A stretch of DNA of 64,000 nucleotides, taken from contig NZ_WTYK01000001.1 of NCBI RefSeq assembly GCF_009828065.1, positions 248,001 to 312,000 of the forward strand, in the 5' to 3' direction. The notes beneath the pieces are model-generated. The model did no database searches. It saw only the letters and a program-made list of their open reading frames with translations, and was not told the DNA's origin. The stretch is from Croceibacterium soli. Its GTDB lineage: Bacteria > Pseudomonadota > Alphaproteobacteria > Sphingomonadales > Sphingomonadaceae. Positions 24,814 to 33,351 of the stretch are shown here, one piece after another (position 1 is the stretch's first letter; each line of letters begins with the position of its first letter). A program made the position numbers and the translations under genes.

Positions 24814-25599
24814 ATGCGCATCGGCAAGCAGGACGCGCCGTACACCGCCATCTGCACTTCGGACGCGGACAGCATCACCGTGCGCGGGCACGACCTGGTG
24901 AACGATCTGATGGGGCGCATCGACTTCACCAGCTACTTCTGGCTGCTGGTGACCGGCCGGATGCCGAATGAGGATCAGAGCTATCTCACCAACGCCGTGC
25001 TGGTGGCACTGGCCGAGCATGGGCTCGTGCCGAGCGTCGTCGCCGCGCGGATGACTTACGCCGCTGCGCCGGAGGCGCTGCAGGGCGCCGTCGCCGCCGG
25101 GCTGCTCGGCTGCGGCTCGGTCGTGCTGGGGAGCGCCGAAATCGCCGGACGGTTCTACGCCGAGTGCGTGGCGGACCTGCGCGCGAGCGGCGACCCCATC
25201 GAAATCGTCGCGAAGCGCAACGTCGAGCGCTGGCGCGAGCATACCAAGGCGGTACCCGGCTTCGGCCATCCACAGCACGCCGGCGGCGATCCGCGAGCAA
25301 ACCGCCTGCTCGAAATGGCCGACGAGCGCGGCGTCTCGGGCGAGCACGTGGCGATGATGCGCGCGCTCAAGGCTGTGCTGCCGGAGACCATCGGCCGCGA
25401 TCTGCCGATCAACGTCAACGCCGCGATCCCTTCGATCATGCTCGATGTCGGCTTTCCGCTCGCGGCGCTGAAAGGCATCGGCCTCCTGTGCCGCACCGCC
25501 GGCCTTATCGGACACCTGACGGAAGAGGCCGAGCGCCCGATCGGGTTCATCCTCTCCGGCAACGCGGCCGAGGCGATCGAATACGACGGGCCCGGCTGA
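24814..25599 (+). CDS. Citryl-CoA lyase-like protein (citrate synthase superfamily, short form)
   Basis: A 261-residue protein corresponding to the catalytic part of citrate synthase. It has the length of stand-alone citryl-CoA lyases, which cleave citryl-CoA to acetyl-CoA and oxaloacetate. The active-site His region reads VPGFGHPQHAGGDPRA, and the second half has NVNAAIPSIMLDVGFP and EEAERPIGFILSG. AAGGAGAG lies six bases before the ATG. It is first in a plus-strand operon of oxidoreductases and diverges from the CoA-transferase, so a retro-Claisen/aldol cleavage of a CoA ester made by that enzyme is plausible. A true citrate cycle role is unlikely. Confidence 0.78.
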   Translation: MRIGKQDAPYTAICTSDADSITVRGHDLVNDLMGRIDFTSYFWLLVTGRMPNEDQSYLTNAVLVALAEHGLVPSVVAARMTYAAAPEALQGAVAAGLLGCGSVVLGSAEIAGRFYAECVADLRASGDPIEIVAKRNVERWREHTKAVPGFGHPQHAGGDPRANRLLEMADERGVSGEHVAMMRALKAVLPETIGRDLPINVNAAIPSIMLDVGFPLAALKGIGLLCRTAGLIGHLTEEAERPIGFILSGNAAEAIEYDGPG

Positions 25600-25640
25600 G
25601 CGTCTTTCGCTCAGGCGCAGCGAATACTTGCCAAGCTAAG

Positions 25641-25669
25641 CTCTCCCCCGCACACTGTGCGCGGGAGAG
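25641..25669. promoter_or_regulatory. Long dyad covering the ribosome binding site of the GMC gene
   Basis: Arms CTCTCCCCCGCACA and TGTGCGCGGGAGAG (14 bases, 13 matching) are separated by a single base. The right arm includes the GGGAGAG ribosome binding site, with ATG five bases later. The near-continuous symmetry suits a protein-binding operator or an RNA hairpin that hides the ribosome binding site. Confidence 0.45.
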
Positions 25670-25673
25670 ATCA

Positions 25674-27338
25674 ATGGAAGCAGCGGAATTCGACTACGTC
25701 GTGGTGGGTTGCGGCTCGGCCGGCGCGGCGCTGGCGGCGCGGCTGGGGGAGGCGGCGGACCGCACGACCTGCGTGATCGAGGCTGGCGGGCACGACACGC
25801 ACCCGTTCATCGACATACCGAGCTTCGTCGCTGCCGCGATCGGGCGCGAGGAAACCAACTGGCGGTTCGAGACGGTGCCGCAGCCGGGCATGGCCGGGCG
25901 GCGCATCCCGGTGCCGCGCGGTCGCGTGGTCGGCGGCTCGGGCGCGATCAACGGCATGGTCTATTTCCGCGGGCATCCCACGGACTACGACGACTGGTCC
26001 GATGCCGGCTGCACCGGCTGGTCCTACGCCGAAGTGCTGCCCTACTTCACCCGCACCGAGAACAACGAGGACTTCCCTGAGAGCGTGTTCCACGGGAAAG
26101 GCGGGCCGATAAACGTAAAGCTGGTGCCGAACCCAAACCGGCTCAACTACGCGTTCATGGATGCGCTGGGCGAGCTGCAGTTCCCCGCCTGCGCCGACTT
26201 CAACGGCGCAAACTCCGAAGGCTACGGCCGCCGCCAGGGGCTGATCCGCGACGGGCGGCGGGAGACCACTGCGAAGTCCATGCTCCGGCCGGCCCTGGCG
26301 CGGGGCAACATCCACCTGCAAACCGGCGCCCAGGTCGCACGCGTGCTGGTGGACGGCGGACGCGCCTGCGGCGTCGAGCTGAGCGACGGCAGGACGATCA
26401 GGGCCCGGCGCGAGATCGTGCTTTCCGCGGGCGCGGTGCAGACGCCGCAGATCCTGATGCTGTCCGGCATCGGCCCGGCGGCGCACCTGAAGGACCTCGG
26501 GATCGAGGTGGTCCGCGATGCGCCTGGCGTCGGCGCCAACTATCACGACCATGTCGCCAGCCCGATCCACATGGAGACGGCGGATACGACCAGCTACGGC
26601 CTCTCCTGGCGGGCCTTGCCGCGCGATGCGCTGCACCTGCTGCAGTACCTAGCCACGCGCACCGGGCCGCTCGCCGGCAACGTGTTCGAAAGTGTCGCTT
26701 TCCTGCGCACCGATCCGTCGCTGGAGAAGCCCGACGTGCAGTTCGTGTTCCAGCCTGCCAAGCGGCTGACGAACCCGAAGATCCCGTTCCCGCTCGGCCA
26801 CGGCTACGCGATCAGCCCGGTAGCGCTCTATCCCAAGAGCCGCGGCACCGTGCGCCTCGCCAGCGCCGATCCCGCGGCCGCGCCGCTGATCGACCCGCGC
26901 CTGTTGGAGCAGCCGGAGGACATCGCACCGCTGATCCGCGCGCTCAAGATCGCCCGCAGCGCTTTCGCGACGAGGGCTTTCGCAGAGTACCGCGGCGTCG
27001 AAGTCGCTCCCGGCCCGGAAGTGCAGAGCGACGATCAGTGGGAAGCGTATATCCGCCAGACCGGCTACACCGTGCACCACCCGGTCGGCACCTGCCGGAT
27101 GGGTTCGGATGCGCAGGCCGTCGTCGATCCGCAGCTGCGCTTCAACGGCATCGAAGGTCTGCGGATCGCCGACGCTTCGGTCATGCCCAGCGTGATCGGC
27201 GGCAACACCAACGCGCCGTGCGTGATGATCGGGGAGCGGGCGGCGGACTTCATCCTCGGCAAGCCAGCGCTGCCTGCCGCGGAGCTGCCGCCGGAAAGCG
27301 TCGCACGATATAAGCCGACTGCGAGGGCAGCGGCCTGA
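25674..27338 (+). CDS. GMC family FAD oxidoreductase (choline dehydrogenase-like)
   Basis: A 554-residue flavoprotein that oxidises an alcohol. The frame is open far upstream, but ATG 25674 follows a GGGAGAG ribosome binding site and starts directly at the ADP-binding fold, FDYVVVGCGSAGAALAARLG (GxGxxG 12-17). GMC signature 1 (RGRVVGGSGAINGMVYFRG) and signature 2 (GAVQTPQILMLSGIGP) are intact. The catalytic His lies in HHPVGTCRMG with Asn in GGNTNAPCVM. It is second in the catabolic operon, 74 bases after the lyase-like gene, which leaves room for the dyad at 25641. Confidence 0.92.
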   Translation: MEAAEFDYVVVGCGSAGAALAARLGEAADRTTCVIEAGGHDTHPFIDIPSFVAAAIGREETNWRFETVPQPGMAGRRIPVPRGRVVGGSGAINGMVYFRGHPTDYDDWSDAGCTGWSYAEVLPYFTRTENNEDFPESVFHGKGGPINVKLVPNPNRLNYAFMDALGELQFPACADFNGANSEGYGRRQGLIRDGRRETTAKSMLRPALARGNIHLQTGAQVARVLVDGGRACGVELSDGRTIRARREIVLSAGAVQTPQILMLSGIGPAAHLKDLGIEVVRDAPGVGANYHDHVASPIHMETADTTSYGLSWRALPRDALHLLQYLATRTGPLAGNVFESVAFLRTDPSLEKPDVQFVFQPAKRLTNPKIPFPLGHGYAISPVALYPKSRGTVRLASADPAAAPLIDPRLLEQPEDIAPLIRALKIARSAFATRAFAEYRGVEVAPGPEVQSDDQWEAYIRQTGYTVHHPVGTCRMGSDAQAVVDPQLRFNGIEGLRIADASVMPSVIGGNTNAPCVMIGERAADFILGKPALPAAELPPESVARYKPTARAAA

Positions 27339-27349
27339 GGGAGAGGGAA

Positions 27350-28252
27350 TTGGCGAAGGAACACGTTAAAAGCTGGACGATCGGCGACGTCACCGTCAGC
27401 CGTATCGTCGAGATCTGGGACTTCCAGGACGACATCCGCATGACGATGCCGGAGGCGACCGAGGAGGAAGTCCTCGCGCTCGACTGGCTGCACCCGCACT
27501 ATGCCACGCCGGACGGCCGGCAGCGGATGAACTTCCAGGGCTTCGTGGTGCAGGCACCGGGGCGCACGATCGTGGTAGACAGCTGCATCGGAGCCGGCCG
27601 CGACCGCGAGTTCGACGTGTTCTGCGACTTGCCGGAAGGCTTCCTGCAGGATCTCGAGAGCCTCGGCATCAGCCGGGAAGACGTCGACACCGTGATGTGT
27701 ACCCACCTGCACTTCGACCATGTCGGCTGGAACACCTACAAGGATCCGGCGACGGGCGAATACCTGCCGACTTTCCCCAACGCCCGCTATCTGTTCGGAG
27801 AGACCGAGTTCGAGGCCTGGAAGCACATCCGGAACGACGGGCACCACAACCCTAACCACATGATCGAGTGCGTCGATCCGATCGTCGCGGCGGGCATGGC
27901 CGACTTCATCGACGTCGGCCACGAAATAGCGAGCGGTGAGGATTGGGGCATCCACTGCGAGCCGAGCCACGGGCACACGCCGGGACACGTCCACGTACGT
28001 ATCAGCTCGAACGGGCAGGATGCGGTCATCACCGGCGACCTGATGCACCACCCGATGCAGTGCGCGATGCCGGCGCGAACCGCGACGTTCGACATGGACA
28101 AGGAAGCCGGCCGGCAGACCCGCGTCGGCTTCGTCGAGAAATACGCCGACAGCGGCGTGCTGGTGATCGGCGCGCACTTCGCCGAGCCCACCGCGGGACA
28201 CATCGTCACCGGCGATGACGGGCAGACCTGGTTCAAGGGGCTCGGCCTGTGA
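27350..28252 (+). CDS. MBL-fold metallo-hydrolase (TTG start)
   Basis: A 300-residue metallo-beta-lactamase-fold protein. The zinc motif is CTHLHFDHVG; further His/Asp ligands appear in HTPGHVHV and ITGDLMHH. The start codon is TTG at 27350, with AGGGAG six bases upstream, and the gene begins 11 bases after the GMC stop. It is translationally coupled to the P450, whose GTG start overlaps its stop. In the catabolic operon it probably hydrolyses an ester, lactone or thioester; it lacks a signal peptide. Confidence 0.88.
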   Translation: MAKEHVKSWTIGDVTVSRIVEIWDFQDDIRMTMPEATEEEVLALDWLHPHYATPDGRQRMNFQGFVVQAPGRTIVVDSCIGAGRDREFDVFCDLPEGFLQDLESLGISREDVDTVMCTHLHFDHVGWNTYKDPATGEYLPTFPNARYLFGETEFEAWKHIRNDGHHNPNHMIECVDPIVAAGMADFIDVGHEIASGEDWGIHCEPSHGHTPGHVHVRISSNGQDAVITGDLMHHPMQCAMPARTATFDMDKEAGRQTRVGFVEKYADSGVLVIGAHFAEPTAGHIVTGDDGQTWFKGLGL

Positions 28253-29430
28253 GCCAGACGATCCCAGATTATCCGATCGACATCTTCACGCCCGATGCGG
28301 TGCGCAACGCGCGCGAGGTGGACGACGCGCTGCGCGAGTTCGCGCCCGCCGTGCGCCTGCACGACGGCACCGTGATGATCGCGCGGCACGAGCATGTGAC
28401 GAAGGGGCTGCTCGACTGGAAGAGCTTCTCCAGCGCCTCGCGCCCGTGGCACGATCCCAACTCGCCGCGACCGGAAATCCTCCTAACCGACGATCCGCCC
28501 CGGCATACGCAAGTGCGCAAGGTCGTCGCCGACGCGCTCAGTCCGCGCGCGCTGGAGCGGGTGAAGGGTATCTTCGAGGCGGCCGCCCGGGAGTTCGTCG
28601 CCGAACTGCGCGAGCGCGAGGGCGAGACCGTCGATGCCGTGGGCGAGATCACCCAGGCCTACATCTTCCGCGTTCTGCCCGATATTCTCGGCCTGCCGCA
28701 GGAAGGCCGGCACCACATGCACGGCTTCTCGCAGATGGTCTGGGCCACGATGGGCCCGCCGGGGGAGCTGTTCGACGAAGCCATGCAGCACGATTACTCC
28801 GCCGTGCTCGCATGGCTGGAGCAGACCTGCGAGCGCGATGCGCTGGACCCGGAAGGCATCGGCGCCGAGTTCTTCCGGGCGGCCGACCGAGGGCAGGTGA
28901 CGCTCGCCGAAGCCAAGCTGCTGCTGCAGACCGTGCTCAGCGCGGGGGCGGACACGACCTACCTGACGATGGCCAACGCGATCCGCGCCTGGGCGCTGTT
29001 CCCGCGGGAGTATGCCGCGCTGCGGGCCGAGCCGAAGAAGCTGCGCAACGCCTTCGACGAATCGCTGCGGTGGGACTCGCCCAGCCGCATGGCCGGGCGC
29101 ATCGCCACGGTGGACGTGGAGATCGACGGCCTGGTGGTGCCCGCCGGCACCCGCTGCGGCCTGATGTTCGCCGCCGCCAACCGCGACCCGCGCTTCTGGG
29201 ACGCACCGGAGGAGTACCGCATCGATCGCGACACCAAGCATTCGCTCGGCTGGGGCTACGGCGTCCACGGCTGCGTCGGACGGGTGCTGGCGCAGATGGA
29301 GGCGCAGGCGCTGCTCGGCACGCTCGTGCGCGAGGTCGAGAGCTTCGCGCTCGCCGGCCCGTACGAACCGTGGATGACAACCGTCGGCCACGGCCCGATG
29401 CGCCAGCCGGTCACACTGAACTTCGCTTGA
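28249..29430 (+). CDS. Cytochrome P450 (GTG start)
   Basis: A 393-residue soluble bacterial P450. The I-helix oxygen-binding motif is SAGADTTYL, the K-helix ExxR is ESLR in FDESLRWDSP, and the heme loop is GWGYGVHGCVGRVL with Cys342 as thiolate ligand. The GTG start overlaps the MBL stop by four bases. A ferredoxin and its reductase are not encoded nearby, so electrons must come from partners elsewhere. It probably hydroxylates the substrate imported by the TonB receptors. Confidence 0.93.
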   Translation: MSQTIPDYPIDIFTPDAVRNAREVDDALREFAPAVRLHDGTVMIARHEHVTKGLLDWKSFSSASRPWHDPNSPRPEILLTDDPPRHTQVRKVVADALSPRALERVKGIFEAAAREFVAELREREGETVDAVGEITQAYIFRVLPDILGLPQEGRHHMHGFSQMVWATMGPPGELFDEAMQHDYSAVLAWLEQTCERDALDPEGIGAEFFRAADRGQVTLAEAKLLLQTVLSAGADTTYLTMANAIRAWALFPREYAALRAEPKKLRNAFDESLRWDSPSRMAGRIATVDVEIDGLVVPAGTRCGLMFAAANRDPRFWDAPEEYRIDRDTKHSLGWGYGVHGCVGRVLAQMEAQALLGTLVREVESFALAGPYEPWMTTVGHGPMRQPVTLNFA

Positions 29431-29456
29431 GCCGGGCATGAGCGTCGCCCGGAGAT

Positions 29457-29528
29457 CCGTTCGTCCTGAGCTTGTCGAAGGACGAGGGCAGCGCGGCGTT
29501 CATGGTTCGACAGGCTCACCACGAACGG
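29457..29528. repeat. Intergenic inverted repeat, family A copy 2
   Basis: Left arm 29457-29480 (CCGTTCGTCCTGAGCTTGTC onward) and right arm 29505-29528 form an imperfect hairpin between the P450 and the next MBL gene. It shares its arms with the copy at 24677-24755. Confidence 0.75.
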
Positions 29529-29541
29529 GAGAGGTAGTGGC

Positions 29542-30351
29542 TTGACCGCACCCGTCACCCGCATCGACGCGATCCGCTACGCGCGGCACGAGCGGACCGC
29601 CGCCAGCAACTTCACGCAGGCGGTGGACGATCACGACATGGCGATGCCGCTCGACTACTTCGTCTGGGCGATCCACCGCGACGGCCACCCGCCGGTGATC
29701 GTCGACACCGGGTTCGGCGAGAAGGCGGCGGCTGCGCGGAGGCGGGTGATTACCCGCCCGGTGATCGAGGGCCTGCGCGACGCGGGGATCGACAACCTTT
29801 CGGTCGAGCACGTGATCCTCACGCACCTGCATTACGATCACGCCGGCTCGCTGGGCGTGTTCCCCAACGCGCGGTTCCATGTGCAGGATGCGGAGCTGGC
29901 GTTCGCCACCAGCCGGCATGTCTGCAACAGCGAGGTCCGCGCGCCGTTCGACGGCGAGCCGATCGCCCAGCTCGTGCGCAAGCTCTACGCCGATCATGTC
30001 GTGTTCCACGATGGCGACTCCGCCTTCGCTCCCGGGATCGACCTGCGCCTTTGCGGCGGGCACACGGCCGGGCTGCAGGTGGTGGTCTGCGACACCGCGC
30101 GCGGCCCGGTGGTGCTGGCCAGCGATGCGGCGCACCTTTACGCCAACATCACCCGCGAGCTGCCCTTCCCGATCTTCATCGACGAGGCGGGATACCGCGA
30201 GGCGCAGCAGCGGGCGCTTGCGCTGGCCGGCGGCTCGCTCGATCACCTGATCCCCGGCCACGATCCGCTGGTGCTCGCCTGCTTCCCTTGCGAGAACGAC
30301 ATAGCGCGGGTCGATCTGCCGCCACACACGCCGATTTCGGAGACGCAATGA
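29542..30351 (+). CDS. MBL-fold metallo-hydrolase, N-acyl homoserine lactonase-like (TTG start)
   Basis: A 269-residue metallo-hydrolase with LTHLHYDHAGSLG as the zinc motif, GGHTAGLQVV, and DAAHLYAN providing the bridging Asp. The layout (IVDTGFGEKAAAARRR early, PGHDPLV late) resembles AHL lactonase-type enzymes. The start is TTG 29542, preceded by GAGAGG. It is only distantly similar to the MBL protein at 27350. Activity on a lactone from the catabolic pathway is more likely than quorum quenching, given the neighbours. Its stop overlaps the following ATG. Confidence 0.85.
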   Translation: MTAPVTRIDAIRYARHERTAASNFTQAVDDHDMAMPLDYFVWAIHRDGHPPVIVDTGFGEKAAAARRRVITRPVIEGLRDAGIDNLSVEHVILTHLHYDHAGSLGVFPNARFHVQDAELAFATSRHVCNSEVRAPFDGEPIAQLVRKLYADHVVFHDGDSAFAPGIDLRLCGGHTAGLQVVVCDTARGPVVLASDAAHLYANITRELPFPIFIDEAGYREAQQRALALAGGSLDHLIPGHDPLVLACFPCENDIARVDLPPHTPISETQ

Positions 30352-31235
30352 CCACAGTGGGATTTCTGGGCCTCGGCCGAATGGGCGCGGGAATGGCCGC
30401 GCGCCTCATCGGGCAATGCGAGCGGCTGCTGGTGCACGACATCGACAGTGCCGCGGTCGCCGCTCTGGTGGCACAAGGCGCGGAAGCTGCCGGCTCGGCC
30501 GGGTCGCTTGGCCAGAGCTGCGACATCGTCTTCACCAGCCTGCCGACCCCGGCAATCGTGCGTGAGGCGATACTTGGAGCGGACGGGATCACCGCCGGCG
30601 GCAGCCCGCGCATGATCTGCGACCTTTCGACTTCCGGCCCCAAGCTGGCGGCCGAGTTGTCGGGGGCGCTCACGGGCAAGGGCATCGCCAGCTTCGACGC
30701 GCCGGTTTCCGGCGGCATCGCCCGTGCGCACGACGGCACGCTGTCACTGATGGTCGGCGGCCCGGAGCCCGTATACGAATTGCTGCGCCCGCTGCTGGAG
30801 CGCTTCGGCAAGCCGTTCTACATGGGCGCGACGCCCGGTGCCGGGCAGACCATGAAGCTGGTCAACAACCTGCTCGGTGCCGTGGCCATTGGGGTCACCG
30901 CGGAAGGCATGGCCTTCGGGATCAAGGCGGGCCTGGACCCGGCGCGGATGATCGAAGTGCTCAACCAGTCGACCGGCGTGAACTCCGCCACCCGCGACAA
31001 GTGGCCTAAGTCCGTCCTCCCGCGCACGTTCGACTTCGGCTTCGCCGCGGCGCTCAGCCTCAAGGACACGAACCTGCTGATGGAGGAAGCCGCTGCCGCC
31101 GGCGTCCCGCTGCCGCTGGGCGAGATCGTGCGGGACTACCTCGAACGCACTCTCGCGCGCGAAGGGCCGGAAGCCGATTTCACCGCGATCGCGAAAGTCG
31201 TCGAGGAAGCGGCGGGGCTGGACCCGGAGCGTTAG
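30348..31235 (+). CDS. NAD(P)-dependent beta-hydroxyacid dehydrogenase (3-hydroxyisobutyrate dehydrogenase-like)
   Basis: A 295-residue enzyme. VGFLGLGRMGAGMAARL is the dinucleotide loop, FDAPVSGGIARAHDGTLSLMVGG is the family's second signature, and GAGQTMKLVNNLLG contains the catalytic Lys. The ATG sits in the previous stop (ATGA). It would oxidise a beta-hydroxy acid or reduce a semialdehyde. It is the last gene of the plus-strand catabolic operon and ends convergent with the small protein at 31232, overlapping it by four bases. Confidence 0.9.
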   Translation: MTTVGFLGLGRMGAGMAARLIGQCERLLVHDIDSAAVAALVAQGAEAAGSAGSLGQSCDIVFTSLPTPAIVREAILGADGITAGGSPRMICDLSTSGPKLAAELSGALTGKGIASFDAPVSGGIARAHDGTLSLMVGGPEPVYELLRPLLERFGKPFYMGATPGAGQTMKLVNNLLGAVAIGVTAEGMAFGIKAGLDPARMIEVLNQSTGVNSATRDKWPKSVLPRTFDFGFAAALSLKDTNLLMEEAAAAGVPLPLGEIVRDYLERTLAREGPEADFTAIAKVVEEAAGLDPER

Positions 31236-31483
31236 GCTCCGGCGCTGGCCGCCTTGGGAGGCGTCTCGAAGCTCTTGCGCTTAGCCTGTTCGGCTTCGCG
31301 TCGGTCGCTCCACTTCTTGTAGGCGTAGCCGCCCGCGCCGAGCACGAGCATCGCCGGAAGGCTCATGCGCCGGATCAGCGGCACGGCCGCCGCGCCGAGC
31401 AGCGCGCCGCCTGTTCCGCCGACATTGCGGGAGTGCTGGGCCACTTTGGCGCCTGCGATGGCGCCGATAATCTTGCCGATCAT
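31232..31483 (-). CDS. Small glycine-rich membrane-associated protein (paralogue 1)
   Basis: An 83-residue protein with an excellent ribosome binding site (AAGGAGA, seven bases before the ATG). It starts MIGKIIGAIAGAKVAQ, has a glycine/alanine-rich core (GGTGGALLGAAAVPLIRRM) and a hydrophobic PAMLVLGAGGYAYKKW, then a charged tail. A near relative is encoded at 32284. The small-residue pattern suggests a glycine-zipper-like membrane helix. Function unknown; it diverges from pcm. Confidence 0.7.
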   Translation of the reverse strand: MIGKIIGAIAGAKVAQHSRNVGGTGGALLGAAAVPLIRRMSLPAMLVLGAGGYAYKKWSDRREAEQAKRKSFETPPKAASAGA

Positions 31484-31595
31484 GGTTATCTCCTTCTTCG
31501 GCTGCACAACCCTTGCGGAAGAGCTCAGTTCCACCGCGGTCGCAGGAACAAAGCTCCGGCGGGTTCGCTCTCCAGAAGAGAGAGCGAGTCCTACC

Positions 31596-32270
31596 ATGAA
31601 GCCGATGACCGAGCATCACCTGGCGATCCTGCGCCGTCACATGGTCGAGATCGTCGACATGCATTTCGACTTGGCGGCCGACGAGATCGGCAGGGATCGG
31701 CTCGATCCCGAGCTGCGCCGGGCGCTGATGGACGTTCCGCGCCACCTGTTCGTACCCCAGGCGCTGGCCGCCGTCGCCTATCAGGACACGCCGCTGCCGA
31801 TCGGCTTTGATAAGACCATCTCGCAGCCGTTCATCGGTGCGCTCATGCTGGACCTGCTGGGCGTGGCGCCGGGCATGCGCGTGCTGGAGGTCGGCACCGG
31901 CTACGGATACCAGGCGGCGGTCATGGCCGAGATGGGCGCCGAAGTGTTCAGCGTAGAAGTGGTGGAGGAATTCTCCGAAGCCGCACAGGCGCGGTTCGAG
32001 GCTCTCGGCTACGACGTGAAAATCCGCGTCGGCGACGGCACGCGCGGCTGGGCGGAGCACGCGCCGTTCGACGCCATCCTGATCACCGCCGCCGCGGCCG
32101 AGGTGCCGTTCGACCTGCTCGACCAGCTGGAGGTCCGCGGGAAAATGGTCATTCCCCTCGGGGCCGGCGAGGTGCAGCAGCTGAGCGTCGCCGAGAAGCA
32201 GGGCAACGGCACAGTCGAAGTCCGCGAACTGATGCCGGTGCGCTTCACCCGCCTGGAGACCGCGGGCTGA
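31596..32270 (+). CDS. pcm: Protein-L-isoaspartate O-methyltransferase
   Basis: A 224-residue enzyme that methylates isoaspartyl residues for protein repair. FVPQALAAVAYQDTPLPIGF and KTISQPFIGALM are the family's substrate loops, and LEVGTGYGYQAAVMA is the SAM motif. Length is typical. ATG 31596 has only a weak ribosome binding site; ATG 31605 is an alternative. It is flanked on both sides by minus-strand genes for two paralogous glycine-rich miniproteins. Confidence 0.9.
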   Translation: MKPMTEHHLAILRRHMVEIVDMHFDLAADEIGRDRLDPELRRALMDVPRHLFVPQALAAVAYQDTPLPIGFDKTISQPFIGALMLDLLGVAPGMRVLEVGTGYGYQAAVMAEMGAEVFSVEVVEEFSEAAQARFEALGYDVKIRVGDGTRGWAEHAPFDAILITAAAAEVPFDLLDQLEVRGKMVIPLGAGEVQQLSVAEKQGNGTVEVRELMPVRFTRLETAG

Positions 32271-32283
32271 GCAGAGCCCCGCC

Positions 32284-32502
32284 TCAGTCTGCTTGCGAGC
32301 CTTGCCGCTCTTGCGCCCCTTGGTCGCTGAGCCGCATGAACGCATAACCCCCGGCCGCTAGCGCCAGCAGTGCCGGCAGCCTCATCCTCCGCGCCAGCGG
32401 AACCGCCAGCGCGCCGAGCACGGCCCCGGTGGTACTGTCCATGCCCCTGGTGGCTTTCGCTGCCTGTGCGCCGGCCACGGCTCCGATAATCTTCCCGATC
32501 AT
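32284..32502 (-). CDS. Small glycine-rich membrane-associated protein (paralogue 2)
   Basis: A 72-residue paralogue of the protein at 31232: MIGKIIGAVAGAQAAKAT, then GAVLGALAVPLARRM and PALLALAAGGYAFMRL. The AAGGAGA ribosome binding site is clear. The two share spacing of motifs and strand, so they look like a duplication, with pcm now between them. Function unknown. Confidence 0.68.
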   Translation of the reverse strand: MIGKIIGAVAGAQAAKATRGMDSTTGAVLGALAVPLARRMRLPALLALAAGGYAFMRLSDQGAQERQGSQAD

Positions 32503-32565
32503 GCGGTGTCTCCTTCTCTTCGGAGAGGATAACCGGGATCCGGCGGTCCCGGTTCCGCGCGCCGC

Positions 32566-33351
32566 CTATAAGTCGTTACGGATCGTCGCGAGGGCGCCGC
32601 CGTCGATCTCCCACTTGGCGCCGTTGACGTAGCTCGCCTCGTCCGAAAGCAGGAAGCTGACCACGTTGCCGACTTCGTCCGGCTGGCCGACGCGGTCGAG
32701 CGTGGCCACTTCGCCGAGCTTCTTCATGCCGGCTTCGACGTCGTCGAACATCTGTTCGAGCATGCCGACCAGCAGCGGGGTCTCGATCACGCCCGGCATC
32801 ACGCAGTTTACCCGCACACCCTTCTGCGCCACTTCGCTCGCTGCGGTGCGGGTCAGCCCGACCGCGCCGTGCTTGGCGGCGTTGTAGGCGCAGGCCCCGG
32901 CAAGGCCGCGCTCGGAGCCGATCGAAGCGGTGTTGACCACCGCGCCGGTCCCGCGTCGGACCATGTCCGGCAGCACGTAGCGCAGGCCCAGGAACATCCC
33001 GCGCAAGTTGACGTGCAGCACGCGGTCGAATTCCTCGATCTTGTAGAGGTGCGTCGGGGCGAGCTCGCCTTCGATCCCGGCGTTGTTGAAGAAGCCGTCG
33101 ACATGGCCGAGCTTGTCGAGCGCCGCCTCGGCATAGCCGATCACCTGGGCTTCGTCGGCGCAGTCAGCCTCGTGGCCGATCGCATCGAAGCCGGAGTCGC
33201 GCAGGGTGCGGACCCGCTCCTCCAGCTTCCTGCCGTCGATATCGACCAGCATCACCCTGGCCCCTTCGCGGGCGAGAATTGCGCTGGTGGCGAAACCGAT
33301 CGCCCCGGCAGCGCCGGTCACCAGCATCGTCTTGTCTTCGTGACGTTTCAT
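32566..33351 (-). CDS. Short-chain dehydrogenase/reductase (classical SDR)
   Basis: A 261-residue classical SDR. TGAAGAIGFATS is the cofactor loop, NNAG appears in FFNNAGIEGE, and the catalytic part has TASIGSE and YNAAK. ATG 33351 follows a GGGAG ribosome binding site; an in-frame extension upstream runs through the neighbouring gene in another frame and is not used. VDIDGRK after strand 2 favours NAD. It overlaps the 71-residue protein gene by four bases (ATGA), so the two are co-translated, and is last in the long minus-strand catabolic run. Confidence 0.9.
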   Translation of the reverse strand: MKRHEDKTMLVTGAAGAIGFATSAILAREGARVMLVDIDGRKLEERVRTLRDSGFDAIGHEADCADEAQVIGYAEAALDKLGHVDGFFNNAGIEGELAPTHLYKIEEFDRVLHVNLRGMFLGLRYVLPDMVRRGTGAVVNTASIGSERGLAGACAYNAAKHGAVGLTRTAASEVAQKGVRVNCVMPGVIETPLLVGMLEQMFDDVEAGMKKLGEVATLDRVGQPDEVGNVVSFLLSDEASYVNGAKWEIDGGALATIRNDL

